Of a DNA stretch of 64,000 bases, positions 10,459 through 19,873 are shown in pieces; position 1 is the stretch's first letter, and each line of letters starts with the position of its first letter. The notes beneath the pieces were generated by a model that searched no databases, was not told where the DNA came from, and was given only the letters and a program-made list of their open reading frames with translations. The stretch comes from Polaromonas sp. SP1 (GTDB lineage Bacteria; Pseudomonadota; Gammaproteobacteria; Burkholderiales; Burkholderiaceae_C), in contig NZ_CP031013.1 in NCBI RefSeq assembly GCF_003711205.1, positions 1,178,001 through 1,242,000 of the forward strand, in the 5' to 3' direction. The position numbers and the translations under genes are program-made.

Positions 10459-13356
10459 TCAACTCGGTTCTGGGTGACGGGTCGGGCCGGGATTGCCGGG
10501 GGTCTGGAGCACTCGCTGGATTGTATTGAGCAGTTCGGTGTTGGAGGTGTGGGCCTTGACCAGCACCGCATCGGCCTGCCGGCCGTCGGCCGGGTCGACG
10601 TCGCCGGCCGAAAAGACAATCACGGGCGGGCGCGGGTCGAGGTTGTCGATGTCCTCGAACAGGTCCCAGCCCGAATGGCTGCCCAGCGCCAGGTCCAGCA
10701 GCACCAGGTCAAACGGGTGTTCGCGCAGGCGGGCCCTGGCCTCGTCCAGCGTGGCGGCAAATTCAAAGCTGGCAAAGTCCTGGGCGATGGCGGCGGTGAT
10801 GCGCTGGATGTCCAGGTCGTCCTCCACATGCAGGATGCGCGGCTTGCCGGCATTCATCGCCGCCACCGCGCGGCGCAGGCTGTTAATCAGCAGGTTCTCG
10901 TCGATCGGTTTTTTCAGCCAGTCCGTTACCGTGTACGGTTTGCGGTTGAACTGCAGCTCGCCCTGCTCGGCCATGGCCGAGATCACGACGACGGGCAGGT
11001 GGCGCGTCCTTTCGTCGTCACGCAGCTGGCCGATAAAGGCCGCGCCGTTCTGGCCGGGCAGCTTCAGGTCGACCGTCACCGCGTCATAGGTGTTGCCGGC
11101 CAGGCAGGCCAGCGCCTGCTCGGCGCTGTAGGTCATGTCGGAGTCAAAGCCGGCTTTGCCCAGCATCATGCTGATCAGTCTGGCGACGTCGGCATCGCCT
11201 TCGCAGATCAGGATGCGCGGGCGGGACGAGGCCGCCTGCGGCCGCAGGGGTTGCAACAGCGGCACCGGGTTGGTCCACTCGGGCACCTCAAAAAAGAAGG
11301 TGGTGCCGACGCCCGGCTTGCTGCTGAAGCCGATGGTGCCGCCCATTTTTTCAACGAGGGCGCGGGAGATATTGAGGCCCAGGCCGGTGCCGCCTTTCTG
11401 GCGGGTATCGGACGAATCGGCCTGTGAGAACTTCTGGAAGATGCGCGCGCTGAATTCCTCCGGGATGCCGGGGCCGGCGTCGACCACCTCGGCCCGCACC
11501 TTTTGCGCCACGCGTGAGAGGCGCACCTCGACCGGGCTCCCGGCCGGGGAAAACTTCACCGCATTGGACAGCAGGTTGGTCAGCACCTGGGTCATGCGGT
11601 CGCTGTCGATGCGCACATGCAGCGGCGTTTCGGGCGCCTGCATGGTGAGGCGCACGCCGTGCTGGCCGGCAAAACCTTCGTTGGCGGCCAGCGCCTGCTG
11701 AACCAGCTGCCGGATGTCCACGACCTGCAGGTCCAGCCGCAGCTTGCCGGACTCGATTTTTTCGCTGTCCAGGATGTCGTTGATCAGGCGTATCAGGCGT
11801 TCGCAGTTGCTTTTGGCAATGCCCACCAGGCTCTTCATGGCTTCAGGCAGCTCGCCGGCCACGCCGCCCGAAATCAGCCCCAGCGATCCGCGTATGGAGG
11901 TGAGCGGTGTGCGCAACTCGTGGCTGACGGTCGACACGAACTCGGTTTTCATGCGGTCTATGCGCCTGAGCTCGGTGATGTCGGTGCCCAGCGAGAAAAA
12001 ACCGATCACCTGGTCTTGCGCCGCGCCTTCGCCATAGCGGGGAAAGTACTGCATGGCGTAATGTTTGCGCTCGCCCTGCGACGTGACCTGCGTGCGCTCA
12101 TAGCGCACCGTGTGCCCGGCCAGTACTTCCCGCACCTTGTCGCGCACGGTCTCATAAACCTGCGGGCCCAGCACGTCGGCCAGCGGCCGCCCGTCGATCT
12201 GCTCGAAGCGCAGGCCGAAGGCTGCTTCGTAAGCCCGGTTGTGAAAGCGGAAACACTCGTCGGTGTCCAGGTAGGCGATCAAGGCCGGCACGGTGTCGGT
12301 GACCTGGCGCAGCTGCGACTCGCTGGCACGCAGGGCTTTCGTGACGCGTTTGCTTTCGGTGATGTCGAACATCATGGCGGTGAACAGCCGGCGCCCGGCC
12401 ACCTGCACGTCGCTGAAGGACACACTGACGCAAAACTCCGTGCCGTCCTTGCGCAGAGCGAGCACCTCCCGCCCGGAGATCCTGAATGCTCCGGGGCGCT
12501 CCCGCATCATGTTGGTGAAGTCCTTGTACTGGCGGCGAAAGCGCTGCGGAACAAGCTCCGAGACGTCGCGGCCCACCAGCTCGTCGCGTTCATAGCCGAA
12601 GAGCTCCAGCGCCGCGCCATTGACCTCCAAAACGATATCGTCCGATGATGTGGTGATAACGGCCTCCACCATGCCCTCGGTGACGCTGCGGCTCATGGCC
12701 TCGCTGTCACGCAGCCGGGCCTCGCCTCGCCTTCGCACTTCTTCATAGTGCTTGACCACATAGACGACCCAGCACAGCATGGCAAAGAACAGCAGACCGC
12801 CTGCGATGATGAGCCACTGCGCCAGCTGGCCAATTCGCTCGGCGCCGGCCTGTGCGTCCTTCCAGATCCTTGCTTCCCGGGTGCGGGCGGCCTCCAGCAG
12901 TTCGTCGGTGCGCTGCCTTGAGCGCCGGCTGTCAGGGGCGCCCAGGATGGCCGCCGCAGCCGCCTGGCCGGCGTCCCTGCGGGCAATGATGGATTGGCGG
13001 GCAACCGCCGTGCGGCGCGCGATCAGCTCGTCAAGTTCGGCAAGCTCGGGCATCAGGTTGGCATCGCGGGCTTTCGCGGTCGCGCTGGCGAGGTCGGCGA
13101 GTGCTTTTTCGAAACCTGCCTCGTCGGCGGGGTTGCCGCTGAGCAAATACTGCCTGAGCGACGCTTCGGCATTCTTGATGCCCGACACGACCCGCTCCAC
13201 CACCACCAGCGTGTCTTCCGTGCGCACGCGGGACTGGGTGGTCTCCATCAGGCGGCTGATGGTGAGGTATGACGCTGCGCCCACCACCGCCATCAGCACC
13301 AGCCCGGCGATCACGGCAATCTTGATCTTCAGCAGGAAGGCAGTGGACGAGGACAT
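10459..13356 (-). CDS. Hybrid sensor histidine kinase (CHASE3, PAS-PAS, kinase, two receivers)
   Basis: A 965-residue membrane kinase. Order: membrane segment (about 11-30), periplasmic helical CHASE3-like domain (about 35-175), second membrane segment (about 180-201), PAS domain (about 220-335), second PAS (about 345-462), HisKA with H479 in VSHELRTPL, HATPase (N box NLLSNAVKFS, G boxes DAGPGIP and GGTGLGL), receiver 1 with D763 (VTVDLKLPG), receiver 2 with D888 (LLDLAL). Receiver 1 has TDWLKKPID near its end. It sits between an Hpt gene upstream and a single receiver downstream, so phosphate probably moves His479 to a receiver Asp, to Hpt, to the CheY-like protein. Confidence 0.92.
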   Translation of the reverse strand: MSSSTAFLLKIKIAVIAGLVLMAVVGAASYLTISRLMETTQSRVRTEDTLVVVERVVSGIKNAEASLRQYLLSGNPADEAGFEKALADLASATAKARDANLMPELAELDELIARRTAVARQSIIARRDAGQAAAAAILGAPDSRRSRQRTDELLEAARTREARIWKDAQAGAERIGQLAQWLIIAGGLLFFAMLCWVVYVVKHYEEVRRRGEARLRDSEAMSRSVTEGMVEAVITTSSDDIVLEVNGAALELFGYERDELVGRDVSELVPQRFRRQYKDFTNMMRERPGAFRISGREVLALRKDGTEFCVSVSFSDVQVAGRRLFTAMMFDITESKRVTKALRASESQLRQVTDTVPALIAYLDTDECFRFHNRAYEAAFGLRFEQIDGRPLADVLGPQVYETVRDKVREVLAGHTVRYERTQVTSQGERKHYAMQYFPRYGEGAAQDQVIGFFSLGTDITELRRIDRMKTEFVSTVSHELRTPLTSIRGSLGLISGGVAGELPEAMKSLVGIAKSNCERLIRLINDILDSEKIESGKLRLDLQVVDIRQLVQQALAANEGFAGQHGVRLTMQAPETPLHVRIDSDRMTQVLTNLLSNAVKFSPAGSPVEVRLSRVAQKVRAEVVDAGPGIPEEFSARIFQKFSQADSSDTRQKGGTGLGLNISRALVEKMGGTIGFSSKPGVGTTFFFEVPEWTNPVPLLQPLRPQAASSRPRILICEGDADVARLISMMLGKAGFDSDMTYSAEQALACLAGNTYDAVTVDLKLPGQNGAAFIGQLRDDERTRHLPVVVISAMAEQGELQFNRKPYTVTDWLKKPIDENLLINSLRRAVAAMNAGKPRILHVEDDLDIQRITAAIAQDFASFEFAATLDEARARLREHPFDLVLLDLALGSHSGWDLFEDIDNLDPRPPVIVFSAGDVDPADGRQADAVLVKAHTSNTELLNTIQRVLQTPGNPGPTRHPEPS

Positions 13357-13377
13357 GGGCGGCTCGAAGGCGGTCAG

Positions 13378-13719
13378 TCATGTCGCGCCGGGAAAGCACC
13401 GCTGCAGCTCTTCAACGGCGCGGCCGACTTCAGCGCGGGCCTCAGGCGTCAGCGGCTCGCCGGAGCTCACATGGGGTTCGATGGCCAGCTCCACAGCCTG
13501 CGCCGCCAGCCCCAGATCGGCCCAGCCAAAGGTGGCGGCCGAACCGGCCAGGCTGTGCGCGTGGCGCTCAAAAGCCGGCAGGGATTCGGACAGCGATTCG
13601 CCCTTGAGGATTTGCTGCCAGAGCAGCCCCACCTGTTCAAGCCGGCGCGGCAGGGAGCGGGTGTAATCGGCGCGCTGCTCCTCCAGGAATGCCAGCAGTG
13701 CCGGGTCGTTGCGCGTCAT
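13378..13719 (-). CDS. Histidine phosphotransfer (Hpt) domain protein
   Basis: A 113-residue helical protein with the Hpt signature HAHSLAGSAATFGW, where H55 is the likely phosphorylated residue. It starts the three-gene phosphorelay operon, 21 bases before the hybrid kinase. The kinase has no Hpt domain of its own, so this protein probably supplies that relay step. Confidence 0.85.
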   Translation of the reverse strand: MTRNDPALLAFLEEQRADYTRSLPRRLEQVGLLWQQILKGESLSESLPAFERHAHSLAGSAATFGWADLGLAAQAVELAIEPHVSSGEPLTPEARAEVGRAVEELQRCFPGAT

Positions 13720-13960
13720 GAAAGGGCAGTGAGAACAGGGCTCATGCGGCCCATCTTACGGCGCGCCCCGCCAGATACGGCGTAGGACAAGTACGAGGAT
13801 TGGGCGCACGCCGCAGGCCTTCTGCCGTGTGCTGCAAGCGGCCTGCAAACGCCGGCCGCAAGCGTTAGGCCTTATGGGCTGCTAAGCAACCGACCCGGCT
13901 TCTCCAGGCCGCGGCAAATGAATACCTTCGACCTCTTGCACGCCCCCAAACCGGCGCGCA

Positions 13961-15127
13961 TCAGGAGGCCGGATCGACGGCTTTCCCGAGTGTGGCGACC
14001 AGATCCGACTGGGTAATAATGCCGACCAGCCGCTCGCCCTCGCCGATGATGGGAATGTGGTGGTGGCCGGTGCTGCCGAAGAGCGGCACCAGGTCCACCA
14101 GCCGGCGCTGCATGCTGGCCACGCGCACATTGCGCGTCATGATCTGCCCCACGACTTCCGGTTTTTCCGAGTACACGCTGCGTGTGCTGCGCACCAGCTT
14201 GCGCAGCTTTTCGTCAAAGCCTGTGTAAACGTCGAGCTCGGCCGCACGCATGAAGTCGGCATGCGTGATGATGCCGGCGATGCGAAAGTAGCGGTCCACC
14301 ACGGGCAGCGCCTTGATGCGGCGCTCACGCAGCAGCGCCCAGGCTTCCTCCAGGGAGGTGCCGAACTCCACCGTCACAAGGTCGCGCGACATGATGTCTG
14401 CGCAGCGCACTTCAGCCAGCTTGCGGTCGTAGGCGCGCAATCGCGTTTCGGCCAGCAGCGTCTTGAGGTCGTCACGGCTGACGTCGAGCACCTGGTTGTA
14501 GCGCGCCAGCACGGCGTCCAGATCGGCGTCGAGCTGCCGGTCTGCAGCCGAGCCGGCAGGGCTTGGTGCGGCCAGTTGCGTGTGCGGGTAGGGCCTGCGC
14601 GTGGCGTTGTTGTAGGCAATGCCGACGGCCACCAGCAGCGCCGAATTGACCATCACCGGGAAGAAGGCATACATCGGGTCGGAGACGCCGCCCAGCATCA
14701 CCATCAGGGCCGTCGCGCCGCCCGGCGGGTGCAGGCAGCGCAGCGCCAGCATGAGCGCGATGGCCGTCGCCACACCCAGCGCGGCCGCAAGTTCAGGCGA
14801 GCCCAGCAGGTGCGCGCCATGCACGCCGGCAATGCCGACAAGGGCCGACAGGGTGTTGCCGCCCACCACGTTCCAGGGCTGGGCCATCGGGCTGGCCGGC
14901 ACGGCATACACCAGCACGGCGCTGGCGCCCAGCGGCGCCACCAGCCAGGGCAGGCCGGGAACCATTCTGTCGGCCAGGTGGCACAGCAGCGCCGTCACAA
15001 AAATGCCCAGCAGCGAGCCGATGACAATGCGCAGGCGCTCGCGGCTGTTGATGCGCGTTCGCGCAGGCCGGAAGCCCCGCCACCAGGCGCGCGTGAAGAA
15101 GGCGGCGCGTTGCGTCAAACCGGTCAC
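13961..15127 (-). CDS. HPP-family membrane protein with two CBS domains
   Basis: A 388-residue fusion. The N-terminal half (about residues 30-170) is an HPP-family integral membrane domain with about four or five segments and the motif LRCLHPPGGATALMVMLGG, from which the family takes its name. Some HPP proteins are linked to nitrite transport, but no substrate can be assigned here. The C-terminal half holds a CBS pair (about 243-300 and 325-385), including IMSRDLVTVEFGTSLEEAW and IIGEGERLVGIITQSDL, which usually binds adenyl nucleotides and regulates the attached domain. It lies 15 bases after the M48 peptidase gene on the same strand. Confidence 0.85.
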   Translation of the reverse strand: MTGLTQRAAFFTRAWWRGFRPARTRINSRERLRIVIGSLLGIFVTALLCHLADRMVPGLPWLVAPLGASAVLVYAVPASPMAQPWNVVGGNTLSALVGIAGVHGAHLLGSPELAAALGVATAIALMLALRCLHPPGGATALMVMLGGVSDPMYAFFPVMVNSALLVAVGIAYNNATRRPYPHTQLAAPSPAGSAADRQLDADLDAVLARYNQVLDVSRDDLKTLLAETRLRAYDRKLAEVRCADIMSRDLVTVEFGTSLEEAWALLRERRIKALPVVDRYFRIAGIITHADFMRAAELDVYTGFDEKLRKLVRSTRSVYSEKPEVVGQIMTRNVRVASMQRRLVDLVPLFGSTGHHHIPIIGEGERLVGIITQSDLVATLGKAVDPAS

Positions 15128-15142
15128 CAGGCGCGAGGCAGG

Positions 15143-15985
15143 TCAGCCGCGGGCGCGTTGGTACAGGCCCTGAACCTTGGGCACATTGGCCTGCAGTTGC
15201 TGGATGCGCTCGGGGCCCGAGGGGTGCGTGGACAGAAAGCTCGGGCCACTGGAGCCGCCGCCGGCCTGCCCCATCTTTTCCCAAAGGCTGACGGCCGCCT
15301 GCGGGTTGTAGCCGCCGCGTGCGGCCAGTTCCAGGCCGACCAGGTCGGCGTCTTTTTCGTCGTCGCGGCTAAAGCGCAAGGTCAGCAACTGCGTGCCGAT
15401 ATTGGCCGCCAGGTCACCCATGTCGCCCAGGCCGAGCAATTGCGCGCCCAGCGACAGCAGCGTGCCGGTGCCCTGGCTCTTGGCGATGCGGGCACGCGCG
15501 TGTTCGCGCAGCGCATGCGCCATTTCGTGGCCCATGATCATGGCCGCTTCGTCGTCGGTGAGCTTGAGCTGGTCGAGGATGCCGGTGTAGAAGGCGATCT
15601 TGCCGCCCGGCATGCAGAACGCATTGATCTGTTTGCTGCCCAGCAGGTTGACCTCCCATCGCCACTGTTTGGCGCGGTCGTTCCATTGGGCGGTCTGCGG
15701 CACGAGCTTGGCGGCGATGGTGCGCAGGCGCTGCAGTTGCGGGTTGCCGGCCGGCGCAAGTGCACCCTTGGCGCGGGCCTCGGCCAGCAGCTTGCTGTAC
15801 TCCTGCGTGGCGGCCGCTTCAATTTCATCGGCTGGCACGAGGTTGCGCAATTGAGAGGAGGGACCTACATCCACCTGCGCGCGCAGCGGGGTCGTGGCTG
15901 CGGTCGCGGCAGCGCCCGCAGCCGCCAGCAGAAATGCCCGGCGGCCAGCCCAGGCGGAGTGTTTGGCCTCACATAAAAAGCACAT
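15143..15985 (-). CDS. M48-family exported zinc metallopeptidase
   Basis: A 280-residue peptidase with a Tat-like signal (RRAFLLAAAGAAATAATTPLRAQ) followed by an M48 domain. The zinc site HEMAH is at residues 153-157, preceded by NAFCMPGGKIAFYTGIL, with the third-ligand region in DEKDADLVGLELAARGGYNP. It resembles LoiP/BepA-type periplasmic quality-control proteases of the outer membrane. I chose the ATG at 15985 because it puts the signal near the N-terminus. Starts further upstream (16018) would overlap the divergent transporter gene. Confidence 0.88.
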   Translation of the reverse strand: MCFLCEAKHSAWAGRRAFLLAAAGAAATAATTPLRAQVDVGPSSQLRNLVPADEIEAAATQEYSKLLAEARAKGALAPAGNPQLQRLRTIAAKLVPQTAQWNDRAKQWRWEVNLLGSKQINAFCMPGGKIAFYTGILDQLKLTDDEAAMIMGHEMAHALREHARARIAKSQGTGTLLSLGAQLLGLGDMGDLAANIGTQLLTLRFSRDDEKDADLVGLELAARGGYNPQAAVSLWEKMGQAGGGSSGPSFLSTHPSGPERIQQLQANVPKVQGLYQRARG

Positions 15986-16010
15986 GCGTGAATAATAGTC
16001 ACAAAACGAA

Positions 16011-17372
16011 ATGCCCATGTCAGACAAAACCCCCTCCTCCGGACTGCCCGTCCCCCCTTCCACCGGTCCCAAAAGTTCATGGCGCGATGTCTGGCACGTG
16101 TATGCCGAAGCGGCCACGCTGCGCATGCTGTTCCTGGGGTTCTCCGCCGGTCTGCCGCTGCTGCTGGTGTTCGGCACCTTGAGTTTCTGGCTGCGCGAGG
16201 CCGGCATAGACCGCACCACCATCGGCTACCTGAGCTGGGTGGGCCTGGCCTACGGCTTTAAATGGGTCTGGGCGCCGCTGGTGGACCGCCTGCCGATTCC
16301 GCTGCTGACGCGCCTGCTCGGGCGCCGCCGCAGCTGGCTTCTGCTGTCGCAGGCGGTGATCATCGCGGCGCTGGTGGGCATGGCGCTCACAGACCCGAAG
16401 GTGGCGCTGCAGCCCGTGGTGTGGTGCGCGCTGGCCGTGGCCTTTGGCTCGGCCACGCAAGACATCGCCCTGGATGCCTTTCGCATCGAGTCGGCCGATA
16501 CGCAGCGCCAGGCGGCGCTGGCGGCTGCCTATCAGACGGGCTACCGCATCGCCATGATCTGGGCCGGCGCCGGCGCGCTGTGGATTGCCGCACGCGCAGA
16601 AATGGGCAACGCCGCCACCTACCAGCACGGCGCCTGGCAGGTGGCCTACCTGGCCATGGCGGGCTCGATGCTGCTGGGCGTGGCGACCGTGCTGCTGTCG
16701 CCCGAGCCCGCCGCCCGCGTGCTGCCGCGCGCGCGCAACGCGGCGGAGTGGCTCAAGACCGCGCTGGTCGACCCTTTTGCCGACTTCCTGCGCCGCTACG
16801 GCAAACAGGCGCTTTTGATCCTGGCACTGATCGCGATTTACCGCATCAGCGATGTCGTCATGGGCATCATGGCCAACCCGTTTTATGTCGACATGGGCTA
16901 CACCAAGGACGAAGTGGCCGCGGTGACCAAGATTTACGGCGTCGTCATGACGCTGGCCGGCGCCTTTGTGGGCGGCGCGCTGGCCATGCGCTTTGGCGTG
17001 ATGCGCGTGCTGATGCTGGGCGCCATCCTCAGCGCCGGCAGCAACCTGCTGTTTGCCTGGCTGGGCACGCGCGGGCATGACGTCAACGCGCTGATCTTTG
17101 TAATCTCGGCCGACAACCTCTCCAGCGGCATCGCCTCGGCAGCCTTCATCGCCTATCTGTCGAGCCTGACCAACGTCAATTATTCGGCCACCCAGTACGC
17201 GCTGTTCAGCTCGATGATGCTGCTGCTGCCGAAGTTTCTGGCCGGCTATTCGGGCAAGTATGTAGACACCTACGGTTACACCCATTTCTTCACCGCGACC
17301 GCGCTGCTGGGCCTGCCGGTGCTGGTTCTGGTGGCCTTGGCTTCAAGGCAAAAACCGCCTCCAGCCCAATAG
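16011..17372 (+). CDS. AmpG-like major facilitator transporter
   Basis: A 453-residue inner-membrane transporter with about 12 segments. The stretches GFSAGLPLLLVFGTLSFWLREAG, FKWVWAPLVDR and FGSATQDIALDAFRIE are typical of AmpG muropeptide permeases, which import anhydro-muropeptides for recycling. AmpG is the likely role but not certain, since several MFS paralogues share these motifs. Its last codons (PPPAQ and the TAG stop) come from a copy of the dispersed repeat, so the repeat arrival reset the C-terminus. An alternative start lies six bases downstream (MSDKTPSS). Confidence 0.85.
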   Translation: MPMSDKTPSSGLPVPPSTGPKSSWRDVWHVYAEAATLRMLFLGFSAGLPLLLVFGTLSFWLREAGIDRTTIGYLSWVGLAYGFKWVWAPLVDRLPIPLLTRLLGRRRSWLLLSQAVIIAALVGMALTDPKVALQPVVWCALAVAFGSATQDIALDAFRIESADTQRQAALAAAYQTGYRIAMIWAGAGALWIAARAEMGNAATYQHGAWQVAYLAMAGSMLLGVATVLLSPEPAARVLPRARNAAEWLKTALVDPFADFLRRYGKQALLILALIAIYRISDVVMGIMANPFYVDMGYTKDEVAAVTKIYGVVMTLAGAFVGGALAMRFGVMRVLMLGAILSAGSNLLFAWLGTRGHDVNALIFVISADNLSSGIASAAFIAYLSSLTNVNYSATQYALFSSMMLLLPKFLAGYSGKYVDTYGYTHFFTATALLGLPVLVLVALASRQKPPPAQ

Positions 17373-17405
17373 CAGCATTGGGTTATAGCTATCAATTTGG
17401 TAGCA
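17348..17405 (-). repeat. Dispersed about 60-bp repeat, copy C
   Basis: The copy has GCCTCCAGCCCAATAGCAGC, ATTGGGTTATA and GCTATCAATTTGGTAGC. It overlaps the end of the AmpG-like gene and supplies its stop codon. Confidence 0.85.
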
Positions 17406-17570
17406 AATAAACAAGCCTCCGCCCTGCCGTTCGAGGGAGTATGCTGGGGCTTGCCGCCCCGGTTTACCGTATCTTTACGATGGCTTCAAGCGGGATTTTT
17501 GTGTGCAGCGCACCATGAACTTCACTGTGCTCCGCCCACGGGGCGGCACACCTGCAACAGAGGACCTCCC

Positions 17571-18287
17571 ATGACCCAACAGCTTTTGATGATTGAAGAC
17601 GACGCCCGCCTGGCCAACATGGTGGGCGAATACCTGCGCCAGTCGGGCTATGGCTTTACCCATGCCGCCGACGGCGCCAGCGGCCTGGCCGCACTCGAAG
17701 CCGGCACGCCCGACCTGGTCATCCTGGACCTGATGCTGCCCGACATGGACGGCCTGGAAGTCTGCCGCCGCATCAAGGGCCAGGGCAGCGACACCGCCAA
17801 CACGGCCGTGCTGATGCTCACCGCCAAGGGCGACCCGATGGACCGCATCGTCGGCCTGGAAATCGGCGCCGACGACTACCTGCCCAAGCCCTTTGAGCCG
17901 CGCGAACTGCTGGCGCGCATCCGTGCGGTGCTGCGCCGCGGCGCGGAAACCGGCGCGGCAGCCTCCAGCGGCAGCCACAAGGTCATGCGCTTCGGCTCGC
18001 TCGAGATCGACCGCGACGCGCGCACGGTCTCGGTGTCGGGCTCCCCCTGCGAGCTGACGTCCTACCAGTTCGACCTGCTGGTGGCGCTGGCCGAGCGCGC
18101 CGGCCGCGTGCTCAGCCGCGACCAGATCATGGAAGCCGTGCGCGGACGCGAGCTCGAGGCTTTTGACCGCTCCATCGACGTCCATATGGGCCGCATCCGC
18201 AGCGCCATCGAAACCGACGCCAAGGACCCCAAGCGCATCCTCACCGTGCGCGGCGTCGGCTACGTGTTCGCCAAGCAGCAGGACTAG
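17571..18287 (+). CDS. OmpR-family response regulator
   Basis: A 238-residue regulator. The receiver domain is at about 1-125 with acidic pocket IEDD, phospho-acceptor D53 (ILDLMLPDMDG), Thr in MLTAK and Lys in PKPFEP. A winged-helix DNA-binding domain (about 140-235) ends with LTVRGVGYVF. The ATG at 17571 has the Shine-Dalgarno AGAGGA; the open frame upstream is not regulator-like. It precedes its kinase by six bases. The system resembles RstAB/CpxRA-type envelope pairs, but the signal is unknown. Confidence 0.93.
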   Translation: MTQQLLMIEDDARLANMVGEYLRQSGYGFTHAADGASGLAALEAGTPDLVILDLMLPDMDGLEVCRRIKGQGSDTANTAVLMLTAKGDPMDRIVGLEIGADDYLPKPFEPRELLARIRAVLRRGAETGAAASSGSHKVMRFGSLEIDRDARTVSVSGSPCELTSYQFDLLVALAERAGRVLSRDQIMEAVRGRELEAFDRSIDVHMGRIRSAIETDAKDPKRILTVRGVGYVFAKQQD

Positions 18288-18293
18288 ATTTTT

Positions 18294-19511
18294 ATGTGGG
18301 GCCGTTTTACTTCGCACCTGTACGTACGGATATGGCTGGCGGTGGTCGCCACCGTCGTGGTGCTGACCTTCCTCGTGGGCGCAGCCTGGCGGCTGAGCGC
18401 CGACCCGCCGCAACTGCCGATCCGCGAGGTGCTGGTGCACAACGACAGAGGCGAAGTCATCGGCACGGCGCAGACCAAGCCTGACCGCAAGCTCGGCGAC
18501 GGCCTGGAGTTTGACGTCGTGACCAAAGACGGCCAATCGCTGAACCTGGTGCTGCCGCGGCCCAAACGGCCTCCGGGCGGCAGCCCCTGGAACAAGCCGC
18601 CCTTCGGTTTCGGCTGGATGCTGGTGGTGGTCGGGCTGGCCGTGGCGCTGGGCGCTTACCCGGTCATGCGCCGGCTGACGCAGCGGCTGGAGGCCCTGCA
18701 GCGCGGCGTCGAGCGCTGGGGCGCCGGCGACCTGTCGGCACGCGTCAATGCCAGCGGTACCGACGAGGTGGCTTTTCTGGCCAGACGCTTTAACCACGCG
18801 GCCGAACGCATCGAGACCCTGATGGAGTCGCACAAGTCGCTGCTCGCCAACGCGTCGCACGAGCTGCGCTCCCCGCTGGCGCGCATCCGCATGGGGCTTG
18901 AATTGATGGGCACGGACGCCGCTTCGCCGCAACGCAAAGAGATTTCGCGCAGCATCACCGAACTCGACCAGCTGATCGACGAAATCCTGCTGGCCAGCCG
19001 GCTGGACGCCAAACAGGCCGATGCCGAACCTTTTGAAAGCCTGGACCTGACCGGCCTGGCTGCCGAAGAATGCGCCCGCGTCAACGCCGAGTTGAGCGCC
19101 GAGCTGGGCAACCGCGACAGCGCCGGAATGGGCCTGGACGCTGCCAGCCACAGCCTGACGGTGCAGGGCTCGCCGCGCCTCTTGCGCCGGCTCATCCGTA
19201 ACCTGCTCGAAAACGCCCGCCGCTACAGCACCGGCGAAATCAACCTGGAGCTGGCCCAGGCACGCGCCGGCAACCGTCAGCTGGCCATCGTCAAGGTGCA
19301 CGACCGCGGCCCGGGTGTCCCGGCCGACCAGCGCGAGCGCATTTTTGAGCCGTTTTACCGCCTGCCCGGTGCCAGCGAACGCGAGGGCGGCGTCGGCCTG
19401 GGCCTGGCCCTGGTCAAATCGATCAGCCAGCGCCATGGCGGCAGCGTGCGCTGCGAAGAGCGGCCCGGCGGCGGCGCGTCTTTTGTGGTGGAGCTGCCGG
19501 TCGCCCATTGA
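18294..19511 (+). CDS. Sensor histidine kinase of the OmpR pair
   Basis: A 405-residue EnvZ/RstB-type kinase with two membrane segments (about 12-32 and 107-123) around a short periplasmic domain of roughly 75 residues. A HAMP linker follows (RRLTQRLEALQRGVERWGAG), then HisKA with H189 in NASHELRSPLARIRMGLELM, and an HATPase with RNLLENARRYS, DRGPGVP and GGVGLGLALVKSI. It forms an operon with the preceding regulator. Confidence 0.93.
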   Translation: MWGRFTSHLYVRIWLAVVATVVVLTFLVGAAWRLSADPPQLPIREVLVHNDRGEVIGTAQTKPDRKLGDGLEFDVVTKDGQSLNLVLPRPKRPPGGSPWNKPPFGFGWMLVVVGLAVALGAYPVMRRLTQRLEALQRGVERWGAGDLSARVNASGTDEVAFLARRFNHAAERIETLMESHKSLLANASHELRSPLARIRMGLELMGTDAASPQRKEISRSITELDQLIDEILLASRLDAKQADAEPFESLDLTGLAAEECARVNAELSAELGNRDSAGMGLDAASHSLTVQGSPRLLRRLIRNLLENARRYSTGEINLELAQARAGNRQLAIVKVHDRGPGVPADQRERIFEPFYRLPGASEREGGVGLGLALVKSISQRHGGSVRCEERPGGGASFVVELPVAH

Positions 19512-19599
19512 TGGCCAATGAAGAAGATCGGCCCCTGGACCCTGAAAAGAGCCAAAAGTTGTCGTTTTTGCGTGATTAAAGTCACTGGCCTCATCTATT

Positions 19600-19792
19600 T
19601 GTGCAATAGCCAAATTGCACGCAATCAGCGATAGTTATTGCGTTGCTGTCACAACACAAGGGTCTCCAAAAAGCCGGGAAATGCGCCCTGATAACAATAG
19701 ACAAATACAGCTGGCAAAGCCTCTGTTTGATCTCTCAACGACGTCCTCCAACAGGAGTACTTCCCAAAGCCACCGCAAGGTGGCTTTTTTTT
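19600..19792 (+). ncRNA. Possible small RNA ending in a strong terminator
   Basis: The 362-base gap after the kinase gene has no plausible protein gene. It ends with a textbook intrinsic terminator (19767-19792), and just upstream is a small hairpin CTCC-AACA-GGAG (19746-19757) that would expose or bury a GGAG. The kinase stop is about 255 bases away, so the terminator may belong to an independent transcript. The 5' end is a guess, as no clear promoter was found. Confidence 0.3.
19767..19792 (+). terminator. Rho-independent terminator
   Basis: AAGCCACC (19767-19774), loop GCAA and GGTGGCTT (19779-19786) are followed by a run of T's to 19792. It ends either the two-component operon or a small RNA. 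Confidence 0.85.
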
Positions 19793-19873
19793 GCCCCGCA
19801 CACGGCCGCCGCACCGCTTTGATACGCTCATGAGGTCAGTTTGCAAAGCACCCACCGCACCACAGGAAACACC

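Noticed and set aside
14057..15976. A 639-codon open frame on the plus strand opposite the HPP-CBS and M48 genes
   Set aside because: It is an antisense shadow with the same biased composition; the minus-strand genes carry clear domains and catalytic motifs.
17475..19613. A 712-codon open frame on the minus strand opposite the OmpR/kinase pair
   Set aside because: It covers two well-supported genes on the other strand, is composed mostly of Ala, Arg, His, Gln and Gly as expected from antisense high-G+C DNA, and has no recognisable domain or ribosome site.
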